From: Inquilinus sp. KBS0705
Lineage (GTDB): Bacteria; Bacteroidota; Bacteroidia; Sphingobacteriales; Sphingobacteriaceae
Length of the DNA stretch: 64,000 nt
Direction: 5' to 3'
Assembly: GCA_005938025.2 (NCBI GenBank)
Contig: VCCI02000002.1
Coordinates: 372,001-436,000, forward strand
A program made the translations under genes and the position numbers. Every line of letters starts with the position of its first letter. The first letter of the stretch is position 1. The notes below the pieces were generated by a model. The model saw only the letters and a program-made list of their open reading frames with translations, was not told the DNA's origin and did not search any database. This document shows positions 18,085-26,888 of this stretch, in pieces.

Positions 18085-18741
18085 ATAGATGTGCAGATTT
18101 TAAATGTGCAGATATGCAGATGAATTTGTCGGCCTAATTATTTGTTGTTGGTGACAACACCACAACTGTTAGGAAGAAACGAAACAACCCGTCATGCCGT
18201 CCGCCGGCTGGCGGATCGGCATCCCACATGCAAAGTGTAGATTAGAAAGGTGGACAGCATGCTAATTACCGTCCTGTGAGATCCTGAAACAAGTTCAGGA
18301 TGACTGATTTTTAATCTTCCGAGCACCTATGGTGACAACACCAACAACGGCGGGAATTAAATCCCTCCTCGGGGAGGGATGCGTTTAGAAAATGAGCGTA
18401 AAGGCAGGGAGGGGTTTATATGAGTGTGGGTACAATCGACTTGAACACCTATTAACCCCTTCCTCCTCCTTCCCAGGGGAAGGAATCGCACATCCCCCCA
18501 CTATTTGCCCTTGTTGGTGTTGTCACCAACAAGCCGCCATGCACTTAAACTGTAGTATCATTACCGTCCTAAAGGTTGTTGGAGAAAACTCCAACAACGG
18601 CGACCCACCCCCACCAGTAACTTAATCCACCATGTCATCTCGAGCGAGCGCAGCGACGAGAGATCTTGTTCATTATGCAAAGCTCGCCACCTACCAGTTG
18701 AACAAGATTTCTCGTTATCACTCGAAATGACAGCAAGGCAA
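18085..18741. repeat. 657-bp gene-free stretch built of palindromic intergenic repeats
   Basis: No credible gene. It holds a run of unrelated short palindromes: a repeated ATGTGCAGAT-type motif (18087-18121), a GC-rich palindrome (18194-18222), TCCTGAA/TTCAGGA arms (18282-18300), GTTGGTG/CACCAAC arms (18513-18530) with partial inverted copies near 18151 and 18329, a TCCCTCC/GGAGGGA arm pair near 18361, and the long inverted repeat at 18633-18732. Such elements are scattered between genes in Sphingobacteriaceae. Open frames within are accidental. Confidence 0.75.
18633..18732. repeat. 100-bp imperfect inverted repeat
   Basis: Left arm 18633-18672 (TGTCATCTCGAG...CTTGTTCA) is complementary, with gaps, to the right arm 18699-18732 (TGAACAAGATTTCTCG...AAATGACA), separated by about 26 bp. 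It sits 10 bp past the stop of the minus-strand phosphatase gene and could serve as its terminator or as a mobile palindromic repeat. Confidence 0.75.
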
Positions 18742-19056
18742 TTACAAATACTCCTGCAAACTATCCTTCAATAGTTGCACCAATTCCGGGTCGTTAAACG
18801 CGTAGTTGTCTTCAATATCCAGCACGATGATAGGGACATCATTTGGTTGATAATAGCGCTTTATAATATCGCGGTGTTTGTTTTCCATCACAAAAACAAC
18901 ATCGGCCCAATCGAGGGCTTTTTGATTGACCTTAATGCGTGACTTATCGCTGGTACCTGCCGAGCGTGCGTTATGGTAGACATGCCCTTTAAATAAAAGT
19001 TCGGCCGTTGGGCTGCGCCATTGGTTTTTACTACAAATGAATAGGAGGTTGGACAT
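18742..19056 (-). CDS. Small low-molecular-weight-type protein tyrosine phosphatase
   Basis: A 104-residue cytosolic protein, shorter than the usual about 150 residues of LMW-PTPs. The phosphate loop is present: Cys8-x5-Arg14-Ser near the N-terminus (ICSKNQWRSP). An ARSAGT motif and a DIEDNYAFNDPEL segment near the C-terminus stand where the catalytic Asp-Pro of the family lies. The ATG overlaps the stop of the upstream M20 gene by one base (TAATG), which implies translational coupling. Its substrate is unknown; coupling to a peptidase is unusual for a capsule-type tyrosine phosphatase. Confidence 0.75.
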   Translation of the reverse strand: MSNLLFICSKNQWRSPTAELLFKGHVYHNARSAGTSDKSRIKVNQKALDWADVVFVMENKHRDIIKRYYQPNDVPIIVLDIEDNYAFNDPELVQLLKDSLQEYL

Positions 19057-20360
19057 TATTTCCCCTTAGCATTCATATAATCCAGCGTTAAATTGCACAA
19101 TGCTTTAACACCAAGGGTAAAGCCGCTTTCGTCGATATAGAAATCGGGCGTGTGGTGCGATGGCGCGGTTATGGCGTTGCCGCCTTTTGGCATGCCGCCT
19201 AAAAAGATGAACAAGCCGGGTACCTTTTGCTGAAAAAAGCTAAAATCTTCGGCACCGGTAACCGGCGGGCGCAGTAATACATTTTCGGTGCCGGCGGTAG
19301 CCTGCAAGGAAGGCAGCATTTGCGCGGTTAGTTTAGGGTCGTTATAAGTAACCGGGTAATGATTGCTGTAGGGTATCTTTATTTCGACAGTCGCACCCTG
19401 CGCCTCGGCGGTTTTGGTGGCTATCAGCTTTACTTTGTCTATTAGCAGGCGCTCGTCGCTTTCAGACAGGGCGCGAATGGTGCCCAGCATTTCTACGGTT
19501 TCAGGGATAATGTTAGACCGATTGCCGCCTTTAATTGCGCCAATGGTAACCACGGCGGGGTTTTCGGTAACGTTGATGTTGCGGCTTACAATAGTTTGCA
19601 GGTTATTAATGATCTCGGCCGCGGTCACTATCGGGTCGATACTCGACCATGGGTAGGCCCCATGTGCCGAGCGCCCTTTTACAATGATCTGCATATCGTT
19701 TACCGCCGCCATGGTACCGCCCGGGCGGTAAGTGATCTTGCCCACTTCAGTTTGCGAGTTAATGTGCAGGCCAAATATTACATCAACCTTTGGGTTTTCT
19801 AAAACACCCTGTTTTACCATTTCTTCGGCACCGCCTTTTTCGCCGGGTTCAACACCTTCTTCGGCTGGCTGAAAAATGAATTTAACCGTACCGTGCAAAT
19901 CGTTCTTCATTGACGATAGCACCTCAGCAACCCCCATCAAAATGGCCATGTGCGAATCGTGGCCGCAGGCATGCATGGTGCCAACCTCCTGTTTGTTGTA
20001 AATGGCCCGGTCTTTTGATGCAAAGGGCAGTTTAACACGCTCTACCACGGGTAGGCCGTCCATATCGGCACGCAGGGCAACTACCGGACCGGGCTTGCCG
20101 CCTTTTAATATGCCGACCACACCGGTAGTGGCAACGCCTGTTTGCACCTGTAAGCCCAGGGCCTGCAAATGTTTGGCTATAATGCCGCTGGTGCGTACCT
20201 CGTGGTTGCCCAGCTCAGGGTGTTCATGAAAATCGCGACGCCAGGCAATCACCTTATCTTTCAAGGCATCGGCTTTTTTGCTTACCTGTGTTTTTAAGGC
20301 GGTTTGCGCACCTGCCGATAGGGTTATAAATGACAGGGATATCAGTAATAGTTTTTTCAT
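19056..20360 (-). CDS. Exported M20-family amidohydrolase
   Basis: A 434-residue metal-dependent amidohydrolase of the M20D/IAA-amino-acid hydrolase group, which cleaves N-acyl amino acids or amidated small molecules. The start is set at 20360 because it yields a signal peptide (MKKLLLISLSFITLSAGAQ); an upstream in-frame start would add 29 residues in front of it. Metal-binding segments are seen: MHACGHDSH with Cys and His ligands, PAEEGVEPGEKGG with the catalytic Glu, GLHI, and the late His in APSHHTPDF. The dimerisation domain lies in the middle. It overlaps the tyrosine phosphatase gene by one base. Confidence 0.9.
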   Translation of the reverse strand: MKKLLLISLSFITLSAGAQTALKTQVSKKADALKDKVIAWRRDFHEHPELGNHEVRTSGIIAKHLQALGLQVQTGVATTGVVGILKGGKPGPVVALRADMDGLPVVERVKLPFASKDRAIYNKQEVGTMHACGHDSHMAILMGVAEVLSSMKNDLHGTVKFIFQPAEEGVEPGEKGGAEEMVKQGVLENPKVDVIFGLHINSQTEVGKITYRPGGTMAAVNDMQIIVKGRSAHGAYPWSSIDPIVTAAEIINNLQTIVSRNINVTENPAVVTIGAIKGGNRSNIIPETVEMLGTIRALSESDERLLIDKVKLIATKTAEAQGATVEIKIPYSNHYPVTYNDPKLTAQMLPSLQATAGTENVLLRPPVTGAEDFSFFQQKVPGLFIFLGGMPKGGNAITAPSHHTPDFYIDESGFTLGVKALCNLTLDYMNAKGK

Positions 20361-20486
20361 GCACGTATAGGTTAGCTTGCTAAATATAATAAAAATACCA
20401 TTCATCACATTTTTGGCAGGGTTGGTCACATTTATTTTATTAAGCAAGGCGGCTGCCTTAAGCTTGTATCATATTAAAAAACCATA

Positions 20487-21977
20487 ATGAAATACAGCAA
20501 AATAGAGTTTTGGGCAGCGAATGCCTTATTTATCATTAGCCTGTTGATATTGCTTAACCACGGCCTTGAGCAGTACGGTTATATAGTAAGCCGGGAACAT
20601 GCAGTGCCTAACTTTATATTTAACGTGCTGCTGCCACAGGTTGCCATTGTTTTAGCATCGTACGGCGCTTTCATGACTGTTAACTTTTACGCCATACCCA
20701 AACTTTGGGCCCGTGGTAAACGCGTAAAGGCTGTTGTTGTGATCATACTTGTTTTAAAAGCAATGGGCTTGATTTTCACCGTAGCCCAAAGCTATTTAGC
20801 CAGCTGGATATACCAGCAGTACGGCAACGGACTGGCATCAAACCTTACATTTTTAAGCCGGGGCTTTAGCATGGCTATTACCTTTTATATAGCGTATGGG
20901 GTGTATGTACTTATCCGCGAAGCGTTGATATACCAGTACAAATTACAACAAGCCCGCCAAACCCTGCGGTCGAAGGTTATACGCGAGGTTATTATCACGC
21001 TGTCCATTTGGGGGGTTTTGTTTATACCCGTTTGGGGGTTTTTAATGGCGACCAATCCGGGGCTTAGTGTAATTTATGTTGTCGGCCTGCCCTTTTGTTT
21101 CATCATTTATTTTGTAAATTTATACGCGCTTATCCCATATTATAAAAGCGAAAAAAAGGTAAGCGGATTAGTTTACTTTGGCCTGTTAATGCTGCTGGTA
21201 ATTGGTGCCGGCTTCCTCGAGATCATGTTTTTGATGGCCTTTGCCTGGCGGTTTTCGTACATGGGGTATTTGGTTTACGTATGGGCTATTCCGGCGGTGT
21301 TGACAATCGGGTTATCATGGCGCGTTTACCAAGCCAATGAGGATACTTACCGGCAGCTGGTCAGCCTGCAAAGCAAGCTTGGGGCATCAAACGCTAACCT
21401 GCAATTTTTACGATCGCAAATAAACCCGCACTTTTTGTTTAATGCCCTTAACACCCTTTACGGTACAGCCCTTACCGAGCAAGCCGAAAAAACCGGCGAG
21501 GGCATACAAAAGCTGGGGGATATGATGCGCTTTATGCTGCATGAAAACAACCAGGACAGCATACCCCTAAGCCGAGATATTGAGTACCTGCACAATTATA
21601 TCGACCTGCAAAACCTGCGCATAGCATTATCAGACAATATAAAGATCAAGGCGGATATAACTGACGAGTACAGCGATTTTAATATTGCCCCCATGCTGCT
21701 TATCCCATTTATAGAGAATGCCTACAAGCATGGTATAAGTTTTAAACAGGCATCGTGGATAACCGTAAGCCTGCAGGTGGCCGGCAATGTATTACAGCTT
21801 GATGTATATAACAGCCTGCATCCCGAAAAAGATAACGACCCCGAAAGGCAACGATCGGGCATTGGGCTGGAGAATGTTAAGCAGCGCCTGCAACTGCTTT
21901 ACCCAAACCGCCACGAATTGGTTATACGCCAAAACACCAACGAATTTTTTATACATCTAACCCTGCACCTGTCATGA
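20487..21977 (+). CDS. LytS/YehU-type sensor histidine kinase
   Basis: A 496-residue membrane kinase. About eight hydrophobic segments occupy residues 1-280 with no recognisable extracellular ligand domain. The cytosolic part has the His_kinase signature with phospho-acceptor His315 in SQINPHFLFNALN. It ends with an ATPase domain containing PMLLIPFIENAYKHG (N box) and GIGLENVKQRL (G box). Partners of this class are LytTR response regulators, and one lies two genes downstream. Its stop overlaps the next ATG by four bases (ATGA), so the kinase, thioredoxin-like protein and regulator form one translationally coupled operon. Confidence 0.92.
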   Translation: MKYSKIEFWAANALFIISLLILLNHGLEQYGYIVSREHAVPNFIFNVLLPQVAIVLASYGAFMTVNFYAIPKLWARGKRVKAVVVIILVLKAMGLIFTVAQSYLASWIYQQYGNGLASNLTFLSRGFSMAITFYIAYGVYVLIREALIYQYKLQQARQTLRSKVIREVIITLSIWGVLFIPVWGFLMATNPGLSVIYVVGLPFCFIIYFVNLYALIPYYKSEKKVSGLVYFGLLMLLVIGAGFLEIMFLMAFAWRFSYMGYLVYVWAIPAVLTIGLSWRVYQANEDTYRQLVSLQSKLGASNANLQFLRSQINPHFLFNALNTLYGTALTEQAEKTGEGIQKLGDMMRFMLHENNQDSIPLSRDIEYLHNYIDLQNLRIALSDNIKIKADITDEYSDFNIAPMLLIPFIENAYKHGISFKQASWITVSLQVAGNVLQLDVYNSLHPEKDNDPERQRSGIGLENVKQRLQLLYPNRHELVIRQNTNEFFIHLTLHLS

Positions 21978-23467
21978 AAAAACTAATTACACTATTGCTG
22001 TGCCTTAGCACGGCCCTAAACACTTATGCCCAGTTTAGACTGAGCGGTAACACCGGCGGCGTAAAAACCGATAGCGTTTATTTAAATATCCCGTTTATTT
22101 ATGGCTTTTATCATGATAACGATATTGCCATAGCGGTAGATAGTAAAGGAAACTTTAGTAAAACCATTTATTTACCCAAGCAAAAGTTTGCCACCCTAAA
22201 TATCGAAGGCAAACACAGTAGTTTATTATTAACGCCCGGCAAATCTTTAGATATTAGGGTTAATACTGCCGATACAACTATCAGCAACTTTAAAGGTACA
22301 TCAGCAGCCGAGAATAGCCTGCTGGCCAAATTACACCTAGACGATATTCCGTTTTTTTCAAAAGGGGGTAATAATCCTTATGTGAAACTAACACTGCCGC
22401 AATTGCAGCAGCAAGTTGTACAACCGTGGATGGCCATGCGCGATGAAAATATAAAGCTGATACGGTCTTCGGCCTTATCACAGGCTTATAAAAACCTGAT
22501 AGAGCAGGAAGTTAGGGCATTTGCCCTAACCCAACTAAACGATTTTGCACGTGGCATTTTAGAGACCGGCCGTAAACAGATCTTTGAATTTGTACTAAGT
22601 GTTTACCAGGATGCTCCGCTGATGGCATCTGCTTTACCGGCAGGTCCGCGCTACTATAACTTTGCCAACAGCTACATTGGCTATTACGAAACGTTGGCAT
22701 TTCAGGGGCTATCTGACGAGCAAATGAAAGACCCTAAAACCTATATCAAATACTTTAATATAAGGCTTGACAGCGGCAACCGGGTGGCTAAAGAAAAAGG
22801 CAAACTGTTTGTAAACTGGATAGTGGTACATAATCAATTTGACAAGCGTATAGCCGAAAATTGGCTGGCACAGGCTATTGATACCAAATGTTTAAGCAAA
22901 GACATAGCAGAGGCAAAACCCTTGCTTAGCGAGCTTAAAAACTACTACCCAAAAAGCGAATATCTGCTCATGTTAACGGTTAAAGTAAAACAGCTTGAAA
23001 CCCTGCTGGCTAAAAATGCCGATAACAAAGAGATACAAATTGCCGATGGATATAACAAAATGACATCTATTTACCAGGCGATAAGTAAGTTTAAAGGCAA
23101 AGTGGTTTATCTGGATATTTGGGGCACATGGTGCGGCCCATGCAAGCAGGAAATAAAGTATAACCCCGCCCTAAAGCAATATTTTAAAGGCAAAGACGTA
23201 GCTTTTGTTTACCTTGACATGGACGACGATGAAAAAGATGGTAAATGGCGCGATTTTATAAAAGTAAACGGCATGACAGGCTTACATTTGCGCAAAAGCC
23301 GAAGTGATATTCAGCCGTTTTGGGATGAGTTGATGCCTAAGGGCGATGATACCCGTTATTACCCAATGTATTTTATATTTGATAAAACCGGCAAATTGGT
23401 ACAACCCAACGCCAAACGCCCCAGCGACAAAGAAGAATTGTATAAACAGATAGCGCAGTATTTATAA
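21974..23467 (+). CDS. Exported TlpA-like thioredoxin-fold protein
   Basis: A 497-residue secreted protein: signal peptide (1-20, ending TYAQ), then an N-terminal beta-rich domain like the DUF4369-type extension of Bacteroidota thioredoxins, a helical middle region, and a C-terminal TlpA/AhpC-TSA-type domain with the redox motif WCGPC (cysteines near 387 and 390) and YLDMDDD. It should act as a periplasmic disulfide oxidoreductase. It lies between a histidine kinase and its regulator, overlapping the kinase by 4 bp and the regulator by 1 bp, so it may be part of the signal path or its output. That link is inference. Confidence 0.88.
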   Translation: MKKLITLLLCLSTALNTYAQFRLSGNTGGVKTDSVYLNIPFIYGFYHDNDIAIAVDSKGNFSKTIYLPKQKFATLNIEGKHSSLLLTPGKSLDIRVNTADTTISNFKGTSAAENSLLAKLHLDDIPFFSKGGNNPYVKLTLPQLQQQVVQPWMAMRDENIKLIRSSALSQAYKNLIEQEVRAFALTQLNDFARGILETGRKQIFEFVLSVYQDAPLMASALPAGPRYYNFANSYIGYYETLAFQGLSDEQMKDPKTYIKYFNIRLDSGNRVAKEKGKLFVNWIVVHNQFDKRIAENWLAQAIDTKCLSKDIAEAKPLLSELKNYYPKSEYLLMLTVKVKQLETLLAKNADNKEIQIADGYNKMTSIYQAISKFKGKVVYLDIWGTWCGPCKQEIKYNPALKQYFKGKDVAFVYLDMDDDEKDGKWRDFIKVNGMTGLHLRKSRSDIQPFWDELMPKGDDTRYYPMYFIFDKTGKLVQPNAKRPSDKEELYKQIAQYL

Positions 23468-24156
23468 TGATAAGAGCCATTGCTATAGATGATGAACCCC
23501 TGGCCCTTGAGGTAATAAAGTCGCATGCGGCTAAAGTGCCTTTTTTAGAGGTTTTGGCTTATTTTACAGATGCGCTCAAAGCCATTGAATATATGGCATC
23601 CCACCCTGCCGACCTGCTGTTTTTAGATATCAAAATGCCCGACATATCGGGCATAGAGCTATTTGAAAGCTTGCAGCAAAAGCCCATGGTGGTATTTACC
23701 ACCGCATACACCGAGCATGCGGTACAAAGCTACGAGCTAAACGCGGTAGATTATCTGCTAAAGCCATTCCCGTTTACCCGCTTTTTAAAGGCATGCCACA
23801 AGGCCAACGATCTATTGCAGGCCAGGCAAAACCATAAACCGGCACCTGCCGATAGTATTTTTATTAAAGCCGGTTACGAGCAGGTTAAAATTACCTATAG
23901 CGATATACTTTACCTGGAAAGCGGGGGTAATTACATGAGCTTTGTATTAGCAAACGGTAAAAGCATTCTATCGCGATTGACCATTACAGATGCGCTGGCT
24001 TTACTGCCTCCGCAGCAATTTATAAGGGTTCACCGGTCATATATTGTAAACAAAAATAAAGTTGATAGGGCCGAACGGCACCAGCTGCACCTTAGCGGCC
24101 GGGTTGTGCCGCTTGGCAATAGTTTTAATACCGAATTACTAACCGGTAAAAACTAA
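23467..24156 (+). CDS. LytTR-family response regulator
   Basis: A 229-residue regulator. The receiver domain (1-115) has the acidic pair at Asp8-Asp9, the phospho-acceptor Asp54 in LLFLDIKMPD, Thr in FTTAYTEH and Lys in YLLKPF. A LytTR DNA-binding domain (about 130-225) follows with YLESGGNYMSF and FIRVHRSYIVNKNKV. It should bind direct repeats upstream of target genes once phosphorylated by the LytS-type kinase encoded at 20487-21977. The start overlaps the thioredoxin gene stop by one base. A strong terminator follows. Confidence 0.95.
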   Translation: MIRAIAIDDEPLALEVIKSHAAKVPFLEVLAYFTDALKAIEYMASHPADLLFLDIKMPDISGIELFESLQQKPMVVFTTAYTEHAVQSYELNAVDYLLKPFPFTRFLKACHKANDLLQARQNHKPAPADSIFIKAGYEQVKITYSDILYLESGGNYMSFVLANGKSILSRLTITDALALLPPQQFIRVHRSYIVNKNKVDRAERHQLHLSGRVVPLGNSFNTELLTGKN

Positions 24157-24190
24157 AAAAGAGGCGCGTTATTTAACGCGCCTCTTTTTT
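24155..24190. terminator. Bidirectional terminator between LytTR regulator and FKBP gene
   Basis: A perfect 11-bp GC-rich stem (24161-24171 with 24174-24184) is flanked by six A residues on the left and six T residues on the right. It serves both convergent genes. Confidence 0.92.
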
Positions 24191-24203
24191 AAATAATAGA
24201 TGA

Positions 24204-24695
24204 CTATTGGAAGTCCTTTAAAGTTATATTGAATATCATAACTGCGTTGGCACCTACCGAAGGGCTTGGCGACGAGTTACCATACGCCAGGGCAGATGGT
24301 AAAATAAGTATCATCTTTCCGCCTTTTCTCATTAACGGGATACCCAATTTCCAGCCTTCAATAATATTGGCCCTAAAGTTAAGCGGTGTAGTATAACTAC
24401 CAGAGTCAAACACGGTGCCTTTAGGTAACGTACCTACGTAATCTACCGATACTATTGAGTTTTCGGTTGGATGAGCTCCCGTACCAGCTGTTGTTATCTG
24501 GTAATAAAGACCTTTAGGCCCTTTTGTAGCAGTAATTTCGGGGTGTGCAGTTAAATATGCTTGAATGGTTACGCTATCTGCTTTTGCCTGTGCAACCGAG
24601 TCGAAAGGTGGAATCACCACATCATCCGCTTTTTTTGAACATGATGATAAACCAACTATCACCACTCCTAATATCATCAATAAATAATTTTTCAT
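24204..24695 (-). CDS. FKBP-type peptidyl-prolyl isomerase lipoprotein
   Basis: A 163-residue lipoprotein with signal MKNYLLMILGVVIVGLSSC and lipobox Cys19, then a linker and one FKBP domain (TAGTGAHPTENSIVSVDYVG, VFDSGSYTTPLNF, GWKLGIPLMRKGGK, LAYGNSSPSPSVGANA). It should accelerate prolyl isomerisation of proteins in the periplasm. Start choice: an ATG at 24722 overlaps the aspS stop (TAATG) but puts nine residues before the signal peptide; 24695 is preferred. Either way the gene is probably co-transcribed with aspS. Confidence 0.9.
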   Translation of the reverse strand: MKNYLLMILGVVIVGLSSCSKKADDVVIPPFDSVAQAKADSVTIQAYLTAHPEITATKGPKGLYYQITTAGTGAHPTENSIVSVDYVGTLPKGTVFDSGSYTTPLNFRANIIEGWKLGIPLMRKGGKMILILPSALAYGNSSPSPSVGANAVMIFNITLKDFQ

Positions 24696-24721
24696 ATTGT
24701 TATATACGTCAATAAGTCCCA

Positions 24722-26470
24722 TTACGATACAGTAGTTTTAATTTTTAGTTCATTTAGTTGCGCATCGGCAATTGTTGATGGCGAATCTATCATTACATCG
24801 CGGCCCGAATTATTTTTAGGGAAGGCGATAACATCGCGAATAGAATCTAATCCGGCGAAGATAGAGGTTAACCTGTCGAACCCGAAAGCGATACCACCGT
24901 GCGGTGGTGCGCCGTATTCAAAGGCATCCATTAAAAAGCCAAACTGTTTCTGTGCCTCCTCGGGCGAAAAGCCTAAATGCTTAAACATTAACGATTGCAA
25001 AGCCCTATCGTGTATACGGATAGAGCCACCGCCAATTTCGGTACCGTTTATAACTAAATCGTAAGCATTAGCGCGTACGTTTTTAGGGTCGGTATCTAAT
25101 AGTGTGATATCCTCGGGCTTGGGCGAGGTAAACGGGTGGTGCATAGCATGGTAACGCTCTGTTTCCTCGTCCCACTCCAATAAAGGAAAATCTAACACCC
25201 AAAGCGGCGAAAATTTATTTTTATCGCGCAGGCCTAAACGGCCGCCAACTTCTAAACGCAGCTCGTTCAATTGTTTACGCACCTTGTCGGTTTCGCCGGC
25301 TAATATAAATATCAAATCGCCCGGTTCTGTTTCAAACGCGGCGCTCCATTTGGCCAGTTCTTCTTCGTTGTAAAATTTATCTACCGATGATTTTAATGTA
25401 CCATCATCATTATGGCGGCAATATATTAAACCGGTAGCGCCAATTTGCGGGCGTTTCATCCACTCGGTTAGTTCATCTATTTGCTTGCGGGTATAACTTG
25501 CGCAGCCTTTTGCATTGATGCCAACAACCAGTTCGGCATTATCAAAAATGCTGAAACCTTTACCTTTAACTACATCATTCAGCTCAACAAACTGCATCCC
25601 AAAACGGGTGTCGGGTTTGTCAGATCCGTACAGGCGCATCGCGTCGGCATACTGCATACGTGGGAAATCGCCAAGGTCAAGTCCCTTTACCGTTTTAAAC
25701 AGGTGGCGTGTTAAGCCCTCAAAAATATTCAGGATATCTTCCTGGGTAATAAACGACATTTCGCAGTCTATCTGTGTAAATTCCGGCTGCCTGTCGGCGC
25801 GCAGATCCTCATCCCTAAAGCACTTTACTATCTGAAAATAACGGTCGAAACCGCTCACCATCAGTAATTGCTTAAAGGTTTGCGGCGATTGCGGCAGGGC
25901 GTAAAATTCACCGAGGTTCATACGGCTTGGCACCACAAAATCGCGTGCACCTTCGGGTGTCGATTTAATGAGCACCGGCGTTTCTACCTCGATGAAATCT
26001 AATCCGTCTAAATATTTGCGTATCTCTTGTGCCATTTTATGGCGCAAAACCAGGTTGTTGCGTATAGGGTTGCGGCGCAGGTCAAGGTAGCGGTATTTGG
26101 CCCTTAACTCTTCACCGCCGTCAGTTTCGTCTTCAATTAAAAATGGCGGTATTTTGGCGGCGTTCAGTATTTCCAGTTCGGTAATCGCTATCTCAATTTC
26201 GCCGGTAGGTATTTTAGTATTTTTATTTGAACGCTCCAGCACTTTGCCCGTTACTTTAATAACAAACTCGCGGCCCAGCTGGCGGCCTGCTTCGCGCAGG
26301 TCAGCATCGGTATCGGTATTTAAAACCAGTTGTGTTAAACCATATCGGTCGCGCACATCAATAAATGTTGTACCGCCAAGGTCACGCGATTTTTGCACCC
26401 ATCCGCAAAGGGTTACCGTTTCACCTAAATTGCTGATATTTAATTGTCCGCAGGTGTGAGTTCTAAGCAT
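24722..26470 (-). CDS. aspS: Aspartyl-tRNA synthetase
   Basis: A 582-residue class II aminoacyl-tRNA synthetase of the bacterial type. The anticodon-binding OB domain ([25 protein letters not shown]) leads to the catalytic core: motif 1 in the FIEVETPVL region, motif 2 [20 protein letters not shown], the bacterial GAD insertion (about 300-420), and motif 3 GIAFGFDRL. An ATG at 26494 would add eight residues but overlaps the -7 promoter element at 26492-26499, so the downstream ATG at 26470 is chosen. Transcription diverges from the thiamine-regulated receptor gene. Confidence 0.97.
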   Translation of the reverse strand: MLRTHTCGQLNISNLGETVTLCGWVQKSRDLGGTTFIDVRDRYGLTQLVLNTDTDADLREAGRQLGREFVIKVTGKVLERSNKNTKIPTGEIEIAITELEILNAAKIPPFLIEDETDGGEELRAKYRYLDLRRNPIRNNLVLRHKMAQEIRKYLDGLDFIEVETPVLIKSTPEGARDFVVPSRMNLGEFYALPQSPQTFKQLLMVSGFDRYFQIVKCFRDEDLRADRQPEFTQIDCEMSFITQEDILNIFEGLTRHLFKTVKGLDLGDFPRMQYADAMRLYGSDKPDTRFGMQFVELNDVVKGKGFSIFDNAELVVGINAKGCASYTRKQIDELTEWMKRPQIGATGLIYCRHNDDGTLKSSVDKFYNEEELAKWSAAFETEPGDLIFILAGETDKVRKQLNELRLEVGGRLGLRDKNKFSPLWVLDFPLLEWDEETERYHAMHHPFTSPKPEDITLLDTDPKNVRANAYDLVINGTEIGGGSIRIHDRALQSLMFKHLGFSPEEAQKQFGFLMDAFEYGAPPHGGIAFGFDRLTSIFAGLDSIRDVIAFPKNNSGRDVMIDSPSTIADAQLNELKIKTTVS

Positions 26471-26491
26471 AGTTGGTATTTTAAAAGTTTG

Positions 26492-26499
26492 CAAAACTA
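26492..26499 (-). promoter_or_regulatory. Candidate -7 element for aspS
   Basis: Minus-strand TAGTTTTG is an exact TAnnTTTG match 21 bp before the aspS ATG at 26470. Its position argues against the upstream ATG at 26494. Confidence 0.55.
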
Positions 26500-26573
26500 C
26501 GTTTTTGGGTCGAAAGCTGAAAGCCTAAAGCAGAAACGTTGGTGTATGAATAACACAAATCCAAAATGAAACA

Positions 26574-26602
26574 TTCAAAATTCGAAATAACATCTATATT
26601 TG
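26574..26602 (+). promoter_or_regulatory. Promoter ahead of the TPP riboswitch
   Basis: TATATTTG at 26595-26602 fits the Bacteroidota -7 consensus exactly, with a weak TTC at 26574 near the -33 position. A start around 26608 would place the riboswitch at the very 5' end of the transcript. Confidence 0.6.
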
Positions 26603-26611
26603 CCCTATAAT

Positions 26612-26820
26612 TCTCAAGGGGTGCCTTGCTTTGGTGTAATAAAAATAATCTGCAGGTTATTTTACCAAACTGAAAGACAGGCTGAGATCAAACCCATGAT
26701 CCCCCGACCCCCTAAAGGGGAGCAATAAAGCCTTAAAGATCTTTTAGGGCCCCCTGCTCCTCCTTCAGGGGGCCGGGGGGTCTGCACCTGATCCGGGTAA
26801 TGCCGGCGTAGGGAGAGGTA
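26612..26820 (+). promoter_or_regulatory. Thiamine pyrophosphate (THI-box) riboswitch with expanded arms
   Basis: The conserved blocks of a TPP riboswitch occur in order: GGGGTGCC (26618-26625), GGCTGAGATC (26680-26689), ACCC (26692-26695), ACCTGATC (26786-26793), CCGG-GTAAT-GCCGG (P5) and GCGTAGGGA (26806-26814). TPP binding to this RNA represses downstream genes. Two insertions enlarge it to about 210 nt: an AT-rich extension of the P3 arm (about 26626-26679) and a GC-rich repeat hairpin in the P2-P4 junction (26698-26782). The next gene, a TonB receptor, starts 69 nt downstream; I see no clear T-run terminator in between, so control may act on translation start. Confidence 0.95.
26698..26782. 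repeat. GC-rich palindromic repeat lodged inside the riboswitch
   Basis: Arms 26698-26724 and 26755-26782 pair over about 27 bp with one wobble, two mismatches and one bulged base. The inner part (26731-26748) is itself nearly palindromic. C-runs and G-runs of the form CCCCCGACCCCCTAAAGG and its complement are typical of dispersed intergenic palindromes in this family. It lies between the ACCC of P2 and the ACCTGATC of P4, a junction where TPP riboswitches tolerate an optional stem. Confidence 0.8.
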
Positions 26821-26888
26821 ACAAGTTAAGTGTACTGCCGTTTTATCCCGGCGAGCAGATGGTTTAACTAATTTATTGTTCAACAATT

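Noticed and set aside
18392-18625. 77-codon open frame between the serine hydrolase and the tyrosine phosphatase
   Set aside because: It is composed of palindromic repeat units and has no protein-like pattern.
18085-18741. Possible CRISPR array in the repeat stretch
   Set aside because: Units differ from each other, are palindromic and are not evenly spaced by unique spacers; no cas gene is near.
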